Shown here: one piece after another, positions 7,564-15,652 of the stretch
How positions within the stretch are numbered: the stretch's first letter is position 1
Layout: every line of letters begins with the position of its first letter
From: a virus
Strand: one strand, 5' to 3'
Length of the DNA: 28,074 nt
Virus record (IMG/VR): IMGVR_UViG_3300046751_000348
Location: 1-28,074 of that record
Made by a program: the position numbers and the translations under genes
Notes under the pieces: model-generated
Seen by the model: the letters and a program-made list of their open reading frames with translations, nothing else
Told to the model about the DNA's origin: nothing
Database searches by the model: none

Positions 7564-7844
7564 TAAGGCATCCTATCTTCGTTTAGCAGGAGCTTGGTCG
7601 TTCCTCCTATAGCCGCTGTGTGATCTGTGGCGCTGCCACTTGCAGCAACAAAAGGAGGTAGCGTAATTATTTTTATTTGATCCGTAGTAAACGACTCTAT
7701 TAACGCAAAATTAGTGTTGTCTATACTACCGTGTAGATGCACATAGTTTGTAGAATTTATTATAGATTGCACACATCCTATACCCATAGTTCTACTAGAA
7801 AAAATAGGTTGTATTGAAGAGTTTGTCAGTTCTTTGTACGCCAT
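7563..7844 (-). CDS. Small hypothetical tail-region protein
   Basis: A 93-residue protein starting MAYKELTNSSIQPIFSSRT. It looks beta-rich, with Ser/Thr/Ile alternation (VHLHGSIDNTNFALIESF and TDQIKIITLPPF), and has no TM segment, signal peptide or catalytic motif. I do not recognise the family. It lies 12 bases after the 204-residue gene and shares a TAATG stop/start overlap with the small membrane gene that follows, so it belongs to the same transcript. Size and position at the end of the tail genes suggest a minor virion protein, but this is only context. Confidence 0.68.
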   Translation of the reverse strand: MAYKELTNSSIQPIFSSRTMGIGCVQSIINSTNYVHLHGSIDNTNFALIESFTTDQIKIITLPPFVAASGSATDHTAAIGGTTKLLLNEDRMP

Positions 7845-7856
7845 TATTATTTTACC

Positions 7857-8471
7857 TTACAAATGCAAATAAGATACTGTGTGAACAAAAGTCTCGTCTT
7901 GTCCTAAGTATATTCCCTCTATTTCTTGTCCAACCATAGAGGCGATAGATTTTTCTACAATTTCGTATTTTCTATTAATTCTGTAGGTGTCTTTTTCATA
8001 TAGTTTAGGACAAATTACATTGTTAGAAAACTCAGCGGCAGTAGATCCTTTTACGTCGTACCCAGCAATACCTATATATTTACCTACCGAATTAGAATCG
8101 TGAAAAGACTTTAAAGCGTTCCAAAAATCATCTGAGTATAACCAGCTTCTGCTTCCGTTTGCGTCTTGCCCAGCTAAAAATCCCACGTTATGAAACACTG
8201 TATTTTTTGTTATTTTACCTAGGGAATTGGTGTGTCCCCATCCTACCCAACATAAAACGTCATCTTTGTAGTACCCTATAACAGAGGTAGCTACTCCTGC
8301 TATATAGCTTAAAACTGTGCTTTTAACTGTAGTGTAAAATTCATCAGAGCTTTTATTGTGATAATCAAACTTACGGACTGTGCCTTCTCTAGCTTTGGCT
8401 TCACTGTGGTCAAACAGACGACGCAAGTCTGAGTCTTGTACTTCAGTTAACAAAGAGCAAACATGACTCAT
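7857..8471 (-). CDS. Hypothetical protein, possibly GNAT-like
   Basis: A 204-residue cytoplasmic-type protein with no signal peptide. A central strand (GYYKDDVLCWVGWGHTNS), a helix (SDDFWNALKSFHD) and a following strand (YIGIAGYDV) recall the beta4-alpha3-beta5 order of GNAT acetyltransferases. The acetyl-CoA loop (R/QxxGxG/A) is not visible, so this is a weak suggestion. It starts in a stop/start overlap with the preceding tail gene and sits after fibre-like genes. In other marine phages, proteins of about this size occur at the same place without known function. Treat it as hypothetical. Confidence 0.7.
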   Translation of the reverse strand: MSHVCSLLTEVQDSDLRRLFDHSEAKAREGTVRKFDYHNKSSDEFYTTVKSTVLSYIAGVATSVIGYYKDDVLCWVGWGHTNSLGKITKNTVFHNVGFLAGQDANGSRSWLYSDDFWNALKSFHDSNSVGKYIGIAGYDVKGSTAAEFSNNVICPKLYEKDTYRINRKYEIVEKSIASMVGQEIEGIYLGQDETFVHTVSYLHL

Positions 8472-9331
8472 TATCTGTTCCTCAATTCTACTGTGTAAGT
8501 TTGCCCGTCAACAAAAAGGGCACTTCCACCATATCCACCAGATAAATCCGGTATAACAAACGTATTCGGGTCGTAAGTAGAAAAACCTAGGTCGGCTATA
8601 TCTACTTTATCTCCTGTAGTCAAAGAATGACCAGAGCTAGTATTTATTGTAACTACATTGGAAGACAAGCTGGCCGAGGATATATCTATTCCGCTTGTAG
8701 AGTTTCTAGGTACAGCATTGGAAACATCGCTACCAGTATAAACTCTGCCACTGCTGTTAGTATACGTTTCACTAGCCCCAGAAGGTACGGCCTTGCCTCT
8801 TTTAGTTATAGTAAGAGGAATCGTAAACGTGTCGGAGTCTGTTACAGTCACCTCGACAGCATGAAAGTCGAAGTCTTGTAGTGCGCCGCCGAGCCAATTA
8901 TTATCGAACCAAAAAATCACCCTAGACAGTTCGCTACTACCAGCCGGACCGAAAAAAGAATTGTTTTCTACACCTGCCATCATTTCCAATTCTGCAATTT
9001 CAACCCCAGATGAATTCTTAATTACCATGTAGTTAAAGCTCACTGTAGGGTCGCTATACAGTATGCCCGTTGAGGCATTAGGGGGTATGTACTCTGACGA
9101 CGCATACTTATGCACAATTCGTAACTGCACAAACCCGCTGGTGTTAGCCGTAAGTGCTACAAGCCTACCCTGATAGCCAGTATCAATGGTAAGATGCTTA
9201 GCGTAGGTAATTCCTGCGTCAGACAGTGCAGTACCGTAGTCATTTTCGTAATACCCTGTAAAAAAACTACCGCCAGCAGTAAATTTAAAACTATCTATAA
9301 TATTAGCAACAGAAGATATAGCAGTACTCAT
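8471..9331 (-). CDS. Beta-rich tail-region structural protein
   Basis: A 286-residue protein rich in Ser, Thr, Gly, Val and aromatic residues, with alternating patterns that predict mostly beta strands. Near the C-terminus the stretch SSNVVTINTSSGHSLTTGDK is a motif type that recurs in phage structural and fibre proteins (strand, then SGHSLTTGD, then strand). No signal peptide or TM segment is present. It follows the fibre-like gene with an ATGA overlap and precedes the 204-residue gene. It is probably a tail spike, fibre-associated or adhesin component. No enzymatic residues can be pointed out, so this rests on composition and place. Confidence 0.7.
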   Translation of the reverse strand: MSTAISSVANIIDSFKFTAGGSFFTGYYENDYGTALSDAGITYAKHLTIDTGYQGRLVALTANTSGFVQLRIVHKYASSEYIPPNASTGILYSDPTVSFNYMVIKNSSGVEIAELEMMAGVENNSFFGPAGSSELSRVIFWFDNNWLGGALQDFDFHAVEVTVTDSDTFTIPLTITKRGKAVPSGASETYTNSSGRVYTGSDVSNAVPRNSTSGIDISSASLSSNVVTINTSSGHSLTTGDKVDIADLGFSTYDPNTFVIPDLSGGYGGSALFVDGQTYTVELRNR

Positions 9332-10203
9332 GCAATGCCACTTCCGTATAAGATGTAGCTATCTGCGCCCGTACATATAAGCTCTGCTACCCCGCCAGAA
9401 GCTATAGTTATATCTGTAGTAACTGCCGCCGCGCTTCCTGTGAGTTTGGTTACAGTCTGTGAATTAGTGTCTACGTCTAGGGTTATAGCCGCACTACTAG
9501 CATTATTAATAATCCAAGTTTTACCTAAATCACCGCTAACCGCATCGGGTAAAGTATATGTTGCGGCAGAACTTCCTGCCAAAACCACACGTTTATTAGC
9601 ATATCCAGCAAACGTGCTTGCGCTTACGGTTCCTGCCGCAGATGCTTGATAAGTAGGAAAAGAAGTAATTCCTCCAGTACCAGTTATTGCCCCTGTGACG
9701 GTAGCCGCATCAGCCGCTAAAGCATCTATATTGGCTGTGCCGTTAATGTATAAATCTTTAAACTGGTTACTATTAGTCCCTAAGTCAACGGTGTTATCCG
9801 CTCCGGGATCTAGGGCGTTTCCTTCTTTGTTTATATGAGCTATTTCTTTCCATTCTGCGGCATCGTCGCCTACTGCGTAAGCTATGTAGCCTCTCTTTGT
9901 GCTAGAGTTTCCCCAGAAACTACCCACAGCGTAGCCTTCACCTGTGTCGTTAGTAGCTGCAGGATTAGATGTAGTAACTTGGTTCTTTCCCGCTACACCG
10001 CCATGCGCTAAAGGTAAATATCCAGATATAGATGTGGTTAAGACAATCTTAGGCCCATTACCCGATGTACTGCCGTCGTGGTTATGTCCCGAAGAAGCAT
10101 CAAAAGCACTTTGCACTTGGTTAAATTCATTGTTTAGCGGCACTGCAGAAACGGCTTGCCCGCTTGCAATACTAGATGATGATTGTCTTGTATATCCTGC
10201 CAT
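9328..10203 (-). CDS. Tail fibre-like protein
   Basis: A 291-residue protein with the features of a phage fibre or collar protein. An N-terminal part contains HNHDGSTSGNG, a sequence type common in phage tail proteins. It is followed by LDPGADNTVDLGTNSNQFKD, then LYINGTANIDAL, which is the known phage-fibre pattern introducing a repeated beta segment. The C-terminal half is a Thr/Ser/Ala-rich beta region (YTLPDAVSGDLGKTWIINNA). It carries no chaperone or peptidase motif. It lies directly after the nozzle-like gene with a 1-base gap and ends in an ATGA overlap with the next gene. A role in host recognition or as fibre base is inferred. Confidence 0.78.
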   Translation of the reverse strand: MAGYTRQSSSSIASGQAVSAVPLNNEFNQVQSAFDASSGHNHDGSTSGNGPKIVLTTSISGYLPLAHGGVAGKNQVTTSNPAATNDTGEGYAVGSFWGNSSTKRGYIAYAVGDDAAEWKEIAHINKEGNALDPGADNTVDLGTNSNQFKDLYINGTANIDALAADAATVTGAITGTGGITSFPTYQASAAGTVSASTFAGYANKRVVLAGSSAATYTLPDAVSGDLGKTWIINNASSAAITLDVDTNSQTVTKLTGSAAAVTTDITIASGGVAELICTGADSYILYGSGIA

Positions 10204-10204
10204 A

Positions 10205-12214
10205 CTATTGTTTTCCTGATGTTGTAAATTTAACTATTAAGCCCTGTATAGAAAAAGGAGCAAACTTGCCGTTAGATATAAACCTGAACTGCACTGAGTT
10301 ACCAGAACCCGATACATGATAAGATAGAACCGGCTTTGTTTGTCCGCCGTATAGAAAGATAGAAGTGTCGTCTACGTCGTCTACAAAAGTAACTCCAGAC
10401 CTATCAAATTTAACAATAGCGCCCTCCGTAACTTCGGACATATCCGCTGGCCTAAATAAGTCAGGGTCGCCGTAATCAAAGTCAAGGGCTACGCCTAAAG
10501 TTAAAGAGCCTTCTGCCCGTATAAAAGCGTCTATCTTGCGTACTGTTTTTCTTACTAACGGATCTCCCATGTCCATATATGGGGTCTCATAAATAGCTAC
10601 AATGTCACTGCCGGCAAAGTCGTGTGTACCGTCGGTGCTGGAAGCAAACTCTTGCCTGTACACTATACCGTCGTGATCGCCATGAATAACGTATTCGTCG
10701 CTGCCTAAGTAGCCATGTGCAGTACAATTAGCCCGTATGCCTCGTAGTCTTCCCCACTCCCATCCCACTTGCTTATCCGCAGTACGCAAACCGCCGATAA
10801 ATCCTTCCGAATCCGCCACAGAAACATCTGTGGGAGTGGCCTTGTTCAAGAAGTATCTTACCTGACTCTTAGAAGGCACGACCACAGACACTAATCTGTT
10901 TAAGTCATAAGTCTCTCTAAGATGTATAAGGTCACTTTGTATGCTCTTAGATAGTGACTCTAACTCTAAGTCTCCTATCCTTGAAGTACCCGCAACAGGC
11001 CTAAAGCCGTCTTGGGATAAGAATATAAGGTCGCCGCCAAGTTCTACTATGCTGTCTGGGGCTACACAACCTAAGTTGTTTGTTACGTTTTCTAGTACAA
11101 AGTCTGTACCAGACGTTGTTATTTTCTTAATTGCCTTTACGCCAAAAACGTATAAGTCATTCCTAAACGGCTTTATGTTAACTACATCTATTTCTGTAGT
11201 AACTACAGCGCCGCCCGTACCAAAATCTTCTACTTTACCACTAACGCCGGCGGCCACAGAACCCGTAGACTGAGTTGGCGTTTGGTCTCCCGCTATAAAC
11301 AAAGTCTGTTTAAAGTAAGCAGAAGCGACCGGCGCGTTTATTGCGTTAGCCCCTCCGTAACCGTCGTTTACCCCACTACTGGCTAAGGGTGGCTCGTTGC
11401 TGGTATTAGTAGAATTACCGTTACCTGTACTAACCAACTGCTCAAATGTGTGGCCGTCTGCGTCACTGTAGTATATTACTGCAGGATTTATGCCGTCAGT
11501 TATACAAACTTTGTTTCCGTCACCGTCGTTAAACTGAGTAATATGCAGATTAGTTATGCCTACACCCGTACTAAACTGTAGCCTAGTATTGTCGTTTATA
11601 GTCTTAGCGGTGGCTATAACTATGTCTCCGCTATCCGATCTGCCCGTGGACACTGCTTCAAAAACGTGATCGCCAGAGCTGTCTACTGCACTCATTGTCA
11701 TCGACGTTGTTATTGTAGTGCTAACCTCGTCTATAGTAACCGTAGTGCTACTAGAAGGAGATCCGTTGTTTACTCTAGCAGTAGGACCGAAGGTCATAAC
11801 ACTAGGGCGATACTTCTTACTGGCTTCGTTATTTACCCTAGCATTGTCCGATATTAGCACCCAAGAGTCGTTTGCTCGATACTGATAAAAAGAGTAGTAC
11901 CCCGAACTGGCTACTTGTCTAGCTGCAATTATGCTTGTTCCTTGGCTATACTGATTAACGTACACAAAAACGCCAAGGACGGGGCCGGTTCCGGGAAGCG
12001 TAGAGTTTTGAGTGGCAGTAGTCCCTGCGCCAGTATTAGCACCGTTAGAGAGGGCGTACCCTTCTATTCTACGATAACCACCAAACTCTCCTACTTCAAA
12101 ATTAACTAACCTAGAAGCAGTGCCTTCTTTGCCGTCCGATAGCGCTAGATGATTCTCAGAGTTATCTAGACCACCTTCGCATATAATAGTCTGTTGTTGA
12201 GTTTGCTCTGGCAC
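10205..12214 (-). CDS. Tail nozzle-like / tail tubular B-like protein
   Basis: A 669-residue protein placed right after the adaptor gene, where short-tailed phages encode their nozzle (tail tubular protein B or P22 gp10-type). It starts with GTG at 12214, with AGG about 10 bases upstream. The opening CEGGLDNSENHLAL and VNFEVGEFGGYRRIEGYA is the typical start of this class in marine phages (recognised from memory): a strand-rich N-terminus reading GG(L)D...NF. The rest is repetitive beta structure with Asp/Ser/Gly loops (FVLENVTNNLG, DLIFLSQDGFRPV), which fits a propeller fold. It would extend the adaptor ring and close the DNA channel. Identity is by position and pattern, not by a catalytic motif. 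Confidence 0.75.
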   Translation of the reverse strand: MPEQTQQQTIICEGGLDNSENHLALSDGKEGTASRLVNFEVGEFGGYRRIEGYALSNGANTGAGTTATQNSTLPGTGPVLGVFVYVNQYSQGTSIIAARQVASSGYYSFYQYRANDSWVLISDNARVNNEASKKYRPSVMTFGPTARVNNGSPSSSTTVTIDEVSTTITTSMTMSAVDSSGDHVFEAVSTGRSDSGDIVIATAKTINDNTRLQFSTGVGITNLHITQFNDGDGNKVCITDGINPAVIYYSDADGHTFEQLVSTGNGNSTNTSNEPPLASSGVNDGYGGANAINAPVASAYFKQTLFIAGDQTPTQSTGSVAAGVSGKVEDFGTGGAVVTTEIDVVNIKPFRNDLYVFGVKAIKKITTSGTDFVLENVTNNLGCVAPDSIVELGGDLIFLSQDGFRPVAGTSRIGDLELESLSKSIQSDLIHLRETYDLNRLVSVVVPSKSQVRYFLNKATPTDVSVADSEGFIGGLRTADKQVGWEWGRLRGIRANCTAHGYLGSDEYVIHGDHDGIVYRQEFASSTDGTHDFAGSDIVAIYETPYMDMGDPLVRKTVRKIDAFIRAEGSLTLGVALDFDYGDPDLFRPADMSEVTEGAIVKFDRSGVTFVDDVDDTSIFLYGGQTKPVLSYHVSGSGNSVQFRFISNGKFAPFSIQGLIVKFTTSGKQ

Positions 12215-12218
12215 TATT

Positions 12219-12971
12219 CTAGAACCTGTCTGCTACTTGAACACCTATCTTGCCGCCGCCGAATTGTACGCGACGGTCAGTAACTCTCTCGTATGTATTA
12301 ACTAACTGACTTTGCATTTCTTTTATGCCTTGCTGAAAATTCATTAACGCTAATTGGGCAGCGTCCATGTTTTCTTTAAATACAAACATAAAATGCACAG
12401 CACCGTCTATTATAACGTGTGCAAAATGATCCGGTATTCGGGTGGTAGAAGTAGCATTCTGTAACCTGTCTGGGATTCTGTAGTAATTATACTTTAAGCT
12501 GTACGCTTTATCGGGTGTAGGAGTAACACCAAAGTATAAATCTTGAGCGTCGGAACTCCCTACTCCATGTGCCATAAAGACAAAATCAGGTATTCCTCTA
12601 CCAGTTGACGCTGAATTATCGTCTGTATCTCTGTATAAATTATAGTACTCGTCTCTTTCTATTTTTCTTAGCGTCTTAAAATTAGCGCCAAGCGTGTCGT
12701 TTTTTTGTATCTGAAAAGAATTAAAATCTGCAGTTTTAAAATTGACAGGAAAAACATAATTTTCTGTCCCTGCTACAAGCGTTGCTGTAACTGAAGCGGC
12801 GTTATACGGCCACTCATACTCTGCAGAATTTATTTTGTCAATAGAATGTTGCACAGAATCTTTAACTGCTGCGTGTAGTCCTGTAGCGGAGTCAAAATCA
12901 GAAGAAGAAAACTCTACTTCGTTTATGCGCCGCAGTACATTATTGCAAAGATCTAAATACGTTAAAGCCAT
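12219..12971 (-). CDS. Tail adaptor / tail tubular A-like protein
   Basis: A 250-residue head-tail connector. It opens with MALTYLDLCNNVLRRINEVE, the start pattern common to gp11/tail tubular A-type adaptors in podoviruses, followed by a helical region (VKDSVQHSIDKINSAEYEW) and strands around NYVFPVNFKTADF. The length is close to the usual 190-250 residues. It would form the ring that joins the portal to the nozzle. The gene is separated from the decoration-like gene upstream by a strong hairpin and starts the tail block; the nozzle-like gene follows 4 bases later. The pair adaptor-nozzle in this order is the main support. Confidence 0.8.
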   Translation of the reverse strand: MALTYLDLCNNVLRRINEVEFSSSDFDSATGLHAAVKDSVQHSIDKINSAEYEWPYNAASVTATLVAGTENYVFPVNFKTADFNSFQIQKNDTLGANFKTLRKIERDEYYNLYRDTDDNSASTGRGIPDFVFMAHGVGSSDAQDLYFGVTPTPDKAYSLKYNYYRIPDRLQNATSTTRIPDHFAHVIIDGAVHFMFVFKENMDAAQLALMNFQQGIKEMQSQLVNTYERVTDRRVQFGGGKIGVQVADRF

Positions 12972-12984
12972 AATAACACTCTAT

Positions 12985-13028
12985 AAAAATTAGAAGAAAG
13001 TGGGCCAGCGAACCAGCCCACGATCTAA
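12985..13028 (-). terminator. UUCG-capped hairpin between head and tail genes
   Basis: In the 67-base gap after the decoration-like gene, the minus-strand RNA folds into a 9-bp stem (13000-13021, GUGGGCUGG paired with CUGGCCCAC, two G-U pairs) closed by a UUCG tetraloop. Outer arms ATTAGA and TCTAAT can extend the stem with a small internal loop. The bases after the stem are T-rich (TTTCTTCTAATTTTT) but interrupted. It is therefore a weak or partial terminator, or an RNA processing or stability element that lowers tail-gene expression relative to capsid genes. Confidence 0.65.
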
Positions 13029-13038
13029 TTTAACTCAA

Positions 13039-13533
13039 TTAAGAGCCGATTGCCGCAACGCCGGGAGCGTTACGATCACTGATGTCACATAAAAGTGCGA
13101 ACACTCGTGCCGCGCCTGTAGTTAAACCACCACTACCAAAAGTGAGTGTGATGTCTACAGTGTCAGCAGATTGACACACTAATGGGTGAAAATCAGCAAC
13201 GTCAGTTTGTGCATAAGTTCCTGCCGCAGTGCCAGAGTCAGCGTCAAAGCCATCAATAAAGGCATCGGCATCGTCGCCAGTACCTAAATCAAAAACTAAA
13301 ACACCTGAAGCTCCGTCAGTAACGGTAGTAATCTCAACACCCGCCATAAGAACGATAGTTTCAGCAGGTATATCTAAAACCTGAATAACATCGCCAGTAG
13401 CAAGCGCACTGCCCTTAGTAGTTGTTGCCGTTGCAAAATTAACGGAAGCAGATACTAAATAGGGAGTGTGAGCATCGGACTGTGTGCGGTGGCCACCCGC
13501 ATTAATGTTTGAGGCCATATCAACAGTAGCCAT
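13039..13533 (-). CDS. Capsid decoration-like structural protein
   Basis: A 164-residue protein located 14 bases after the coat gene. It is rich in Ala, Thr, Gly, Val and Asp, with alternating hydrophobic patterns (IPAETIVLMAGVEITTV, DTVDITLTFGSGG) that predict a compact beta fold. There is no signal peptide or TM segment. Small beta-rich proteins encoded right after the coat gene are often decoration or head-stabilising proteins. In marine phages similar proteins occur as abundant virion parts of unknown place (from memory). The gene is followed by the UUCG hairpin, so it shares the strongly expressed coat transcript. The role is inferred from place and composition. Confidence 0.75.
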   Translation of the reverse strand: MATVDMASNINAGGHRTQSDAHTPYLVSASVNFATATTTKGSALATGDVIQVLDIPAETIVLMAGVEITTVTDGASGVLVFDLGTGDDADAFIDGFDADSGTAAGTYAQTDVADFHPLVCQSADTVDITLTFGSGGLTTGAARVFALLCDISDRNAPGVAAIGS

Positions 13534-13547
13534 TGATTAATTCCCCC

Positions 13548-14612
13548 TTATGCTGTTGCAGCTAAATGATAACGAGCAGTAACAATAGATTCTGGTCGAA
13601 GAATCTTGCGCCCGTAGAGTTGCATACCGCGAACAATGTCAGAAAAACTGTCAGGGTCACGATAAGTTTCGGTTTTGTCGATCTGCTGGGCAGTTGCTGC
13701 CGCAGAAGAATGACCTGCAATGATAACGCCTAAGTTAGAGCTATTAGTAGTATCATTTGGAGTTCCCGGACCTGTACCTAAGAAAGGCAAGTTATTAGAC
13801 ATATAAACTTTAAAGCCACGGATTAAACCGTCACCAACACGGCCATTACGGATTACGCCGTCGCCCATGCTCAAGTTAAAATCTGCACTAATAAACTTAG
13901 AACTTTCGCCCATTAATTTCTCAAAAAACACAGGGTCAGCAACAAACCAACGGTCTGCAGTGTCGATGTTGTTAACATCCATAATACGAGCCATACGGTT
14001 TAACAAGTCTAACGGAGTAGCACTGCCGCTAACAGAAGCAGTTTGGCTTAATGGGATGCCTTTAGTAGCATCGCCAGCAACACCAAAGTCTACTACGCTT
14101 AACTTATTGGCAGATAACAACTCGTCAGTACCAGCAGAAGCGCTTGCCACAGTACCGTTAACAGTAGAGTTAACAGAGAAAGTGCCGTCAGCCGCTTGTA
14201 CAAAGCCTGACATATAGCTTAAAACGTCAGCGTCAAAAGTGTCACGCAATTTGTAACCTGCACGATCTGTTGCTAGATCCATAAAGTTAACGTGTGAGTG
14301 AGCAGTTTCGATGTCGTCCATTTTAAAGCTAAAGTAGTTAGCTTGGTCAATGTTTAATGAAAACTCGCTGTCTTCTAGATCTTGAGTTTGGATCTGAGTG
14401 CCACGAGCGTAAGTGTTAACAGTGATTTCAGGTTCTTTGATGATTTTGACAGAGTCGCCAAAATTAGCAATTTCACCCATGTAATCAGTGTTCGTGATGT
14501 CTTCTACAACAGAAGACTTACGGAAGGCTTTTTGAACCTTCTGGGAATAAATGACGGGCGAGAAGTTACCATTAGGTAAATTTCCGTGACCCGCTGCTTT
14601 ATTAAATGCCAT
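13548..14612 (-). CDS. Major capsid protein (HK97-fold coat)
   Basis: A 354-residue coat protein. The N-terminal part (FSPVIYSQKVQKAFRKSSVV) and the central VNTYARGTQIQTQDL followed by LNIDQANYFSFKMDDIE are the pattern of HK97-fold coat proteins of the P22-like and marine podovirus type: a long spine helix is followed by a beta strand with QANYFSF. The C-terminus (YGRKILRPESIVTARYH) is also typical. The start is ATG at 14612 behind TGGAG. A scaffold gene precedes it, as expected. There is no N-terminal pro-domain of the HK97 type, so the separate scaffold probably guides assembly. Confidence is high from both sequence pattern and gene order. Confidence 0.9.
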   Translation of the reverse strand: MAFNKAAGHGNLPNGNFSPVIYSQKVQKAFRKSSVVEDITNTDYMGEIANFGDSVKIIKEPEITVNTYARGTQIQTQDLEDSEFSLNIDQANYFSFKMDDIETAHSHVNFMDLATDRAGYKLRDTFDADVLSYMSGFVQAADGTFSVNSTVNGTVASASAGTDELLSANKLSVVDFGVAGDATKGIPLSQTASVSGSATPLDLLNRMARIMDVNNIDTADRWFVADPVFFEKLMGESSKFISADFNLSMGDGVIRNGRVGDGLIRGFKVYMSNNLPFLGTGPGTPNDTTNSSNLGVIIAGHSSAAATAQQIDKTETYRDPDSFSDIVRGMQLYGRKILRPESIVTARYHLAATA

Positions 14613-14752
14613 GATTATATCTCCATAAAAGTTTTTTAGGGCATTGTTATAAACGCAAAAGGTAACTTACGAAGGGCTGAATGTATCAAGGTGTCCTCAT
14701 AGAGGGGCTATCTAATTCAGGTAACTCACGCCGTTATTCTTTTGGTTAAAAG

Positions 14753-14790
14753 GCAATAGACAAAGTAGGCCGAAGCGGTCTGTCTGTTGC
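14753..14790 (-). terminator. Hairpin in scaffold-coat gap, weak terminator candidate
   Basis: The 190-base gap between scaffold and coat genes has no gene. On the minus strand a 10-base arm (GCAACAGACA) pairs with TGTCTATTGC with one mismatch, around an 18-base loop that can form its own small CCG/CGG hairpin, and CTTTT follows. It may be a partial terminator or an RNA processing site that separates coat mRNA from the long upstream transcript. No good -35/-10 pair is seen in the rest of the gap. Confidence 0.4.
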
Positions 14791-14802
14791 TGTTAGATGC
14801 GA

Positions 14803-15588
14803 CTACCTAGCCGCACCCGAAACGTCATAATCGAATCTGCCAGAGCGAATGGCATCTTCAATTTCTTTTTCATACTGGTCAAATTCCTGACCGCTTAAAG
14901 CCGATACTTTAGACTCACTCCATGTAGCATTTCCACTGGCAGCTCTAGGAGCAGCACCAGAAGATCGAGTTACAGATTCCGCCGCAGCTTTATCCGGCTG
15001 TGCCTTGCGATTTTGTCTAGCTTTTGCTACGTCTGCCTTATACAGATCTATAGCTCTAGCCGCCGCAAGGGCATCCGTGTCGTTAGAATACAAAGCTTCT
15101 TGTATCCATTTAGGCTGTCTTTCTGCCCAAACGTGAAACCGACGGTCCTGTCTAATAGTATCAAAGTCAGGATGCAGAGCTTTTAAATGCGTCTCTGCTT
15201 TTTCTTTGTGTATTTTGGTCTCTAGCTTTCTAAGACCTTGCATTTTTTCTTCGACTTTACTGGTAGCTTCTAACGCTCTGCGCTGTGCTATAGAGTCGAT
15301 AATGCCTGCTACGTCAGGATACTTAGTAACCCAATCCGCAATTTCTTTATCTGTCTTAGGAAACTTAATTTGTTTCTTAGTAGCAGAGTCTAATTGCGCT
15401 CGTAGCTTTCTTGCTTCAGCTTCGGCAGCGTCTGTCTTAGCCTGTGAATGCCGCCGTAAGTCCGAGTAGCGTTTCTTAAATGTTTCTTCTTCTACAGTAG
15501 CCGCCACGGGTTCTGGTGCTGCCTGTACTTGTTCGGGTGCTTCTTCTTTATCTAAATCGTCTCTATAAGAGCCTTGATACTTAGCCAT
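14803..15588 (-). CDS. Scaffolding protein
   Basis: A 261-residue, highly charged, mostly helical protein directly upstream of the coat gene, where podoviruses encode their scaffold. The N-terminus is acidic and Pro/Ala-rich (EEAPEQVQAAPEPVA). A coiled coil follows (about 35-75, FKKRYSDLRRHSQAK to LRAQLDSATKK). Residues 75-200 are helical with TDKEIADWVTKYPDVAG and LHPDFDTIRQD, a pattern I recognise from marine-phage scaffolds. The C-terminus (EFDQYEKEIEDAIRSGRFDY) is a charged helix that could bind the coat. No protease motif is present. It would fill the prohead during assembly and leave before or during packaging. Confidence 0.85.
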   Translation of the reverse strand: MAKYQGSYRDDLDKEEAPEQVQAAPEPVAATVEEETFKKRYSDLRRHSQAKTDAAEAEARKLRAQLDSATKKQIKFPKTDKEIADWVTKYPDVAGIIDSIAQRRALEATSKVEEKMQGLRKLETKIHKEKAETHLKALHPDFDTIRQDRRFHVWAERQPKWIQEALYSNDTDALAAARAIDLYKADVAKARQNRKAQPDKAAAESVTRSSGAAPRAASGNATWSESKVSALSGQEFDQYEKEIEDAIRSGRFDYDVSGAAR

Positions 15589-15652
15589 GTTGTTTTACCT
15601 ATTGGGGGCCACAATGATGTTACTATCGCGGGTAGCCCGTGCCGTCGATTCT

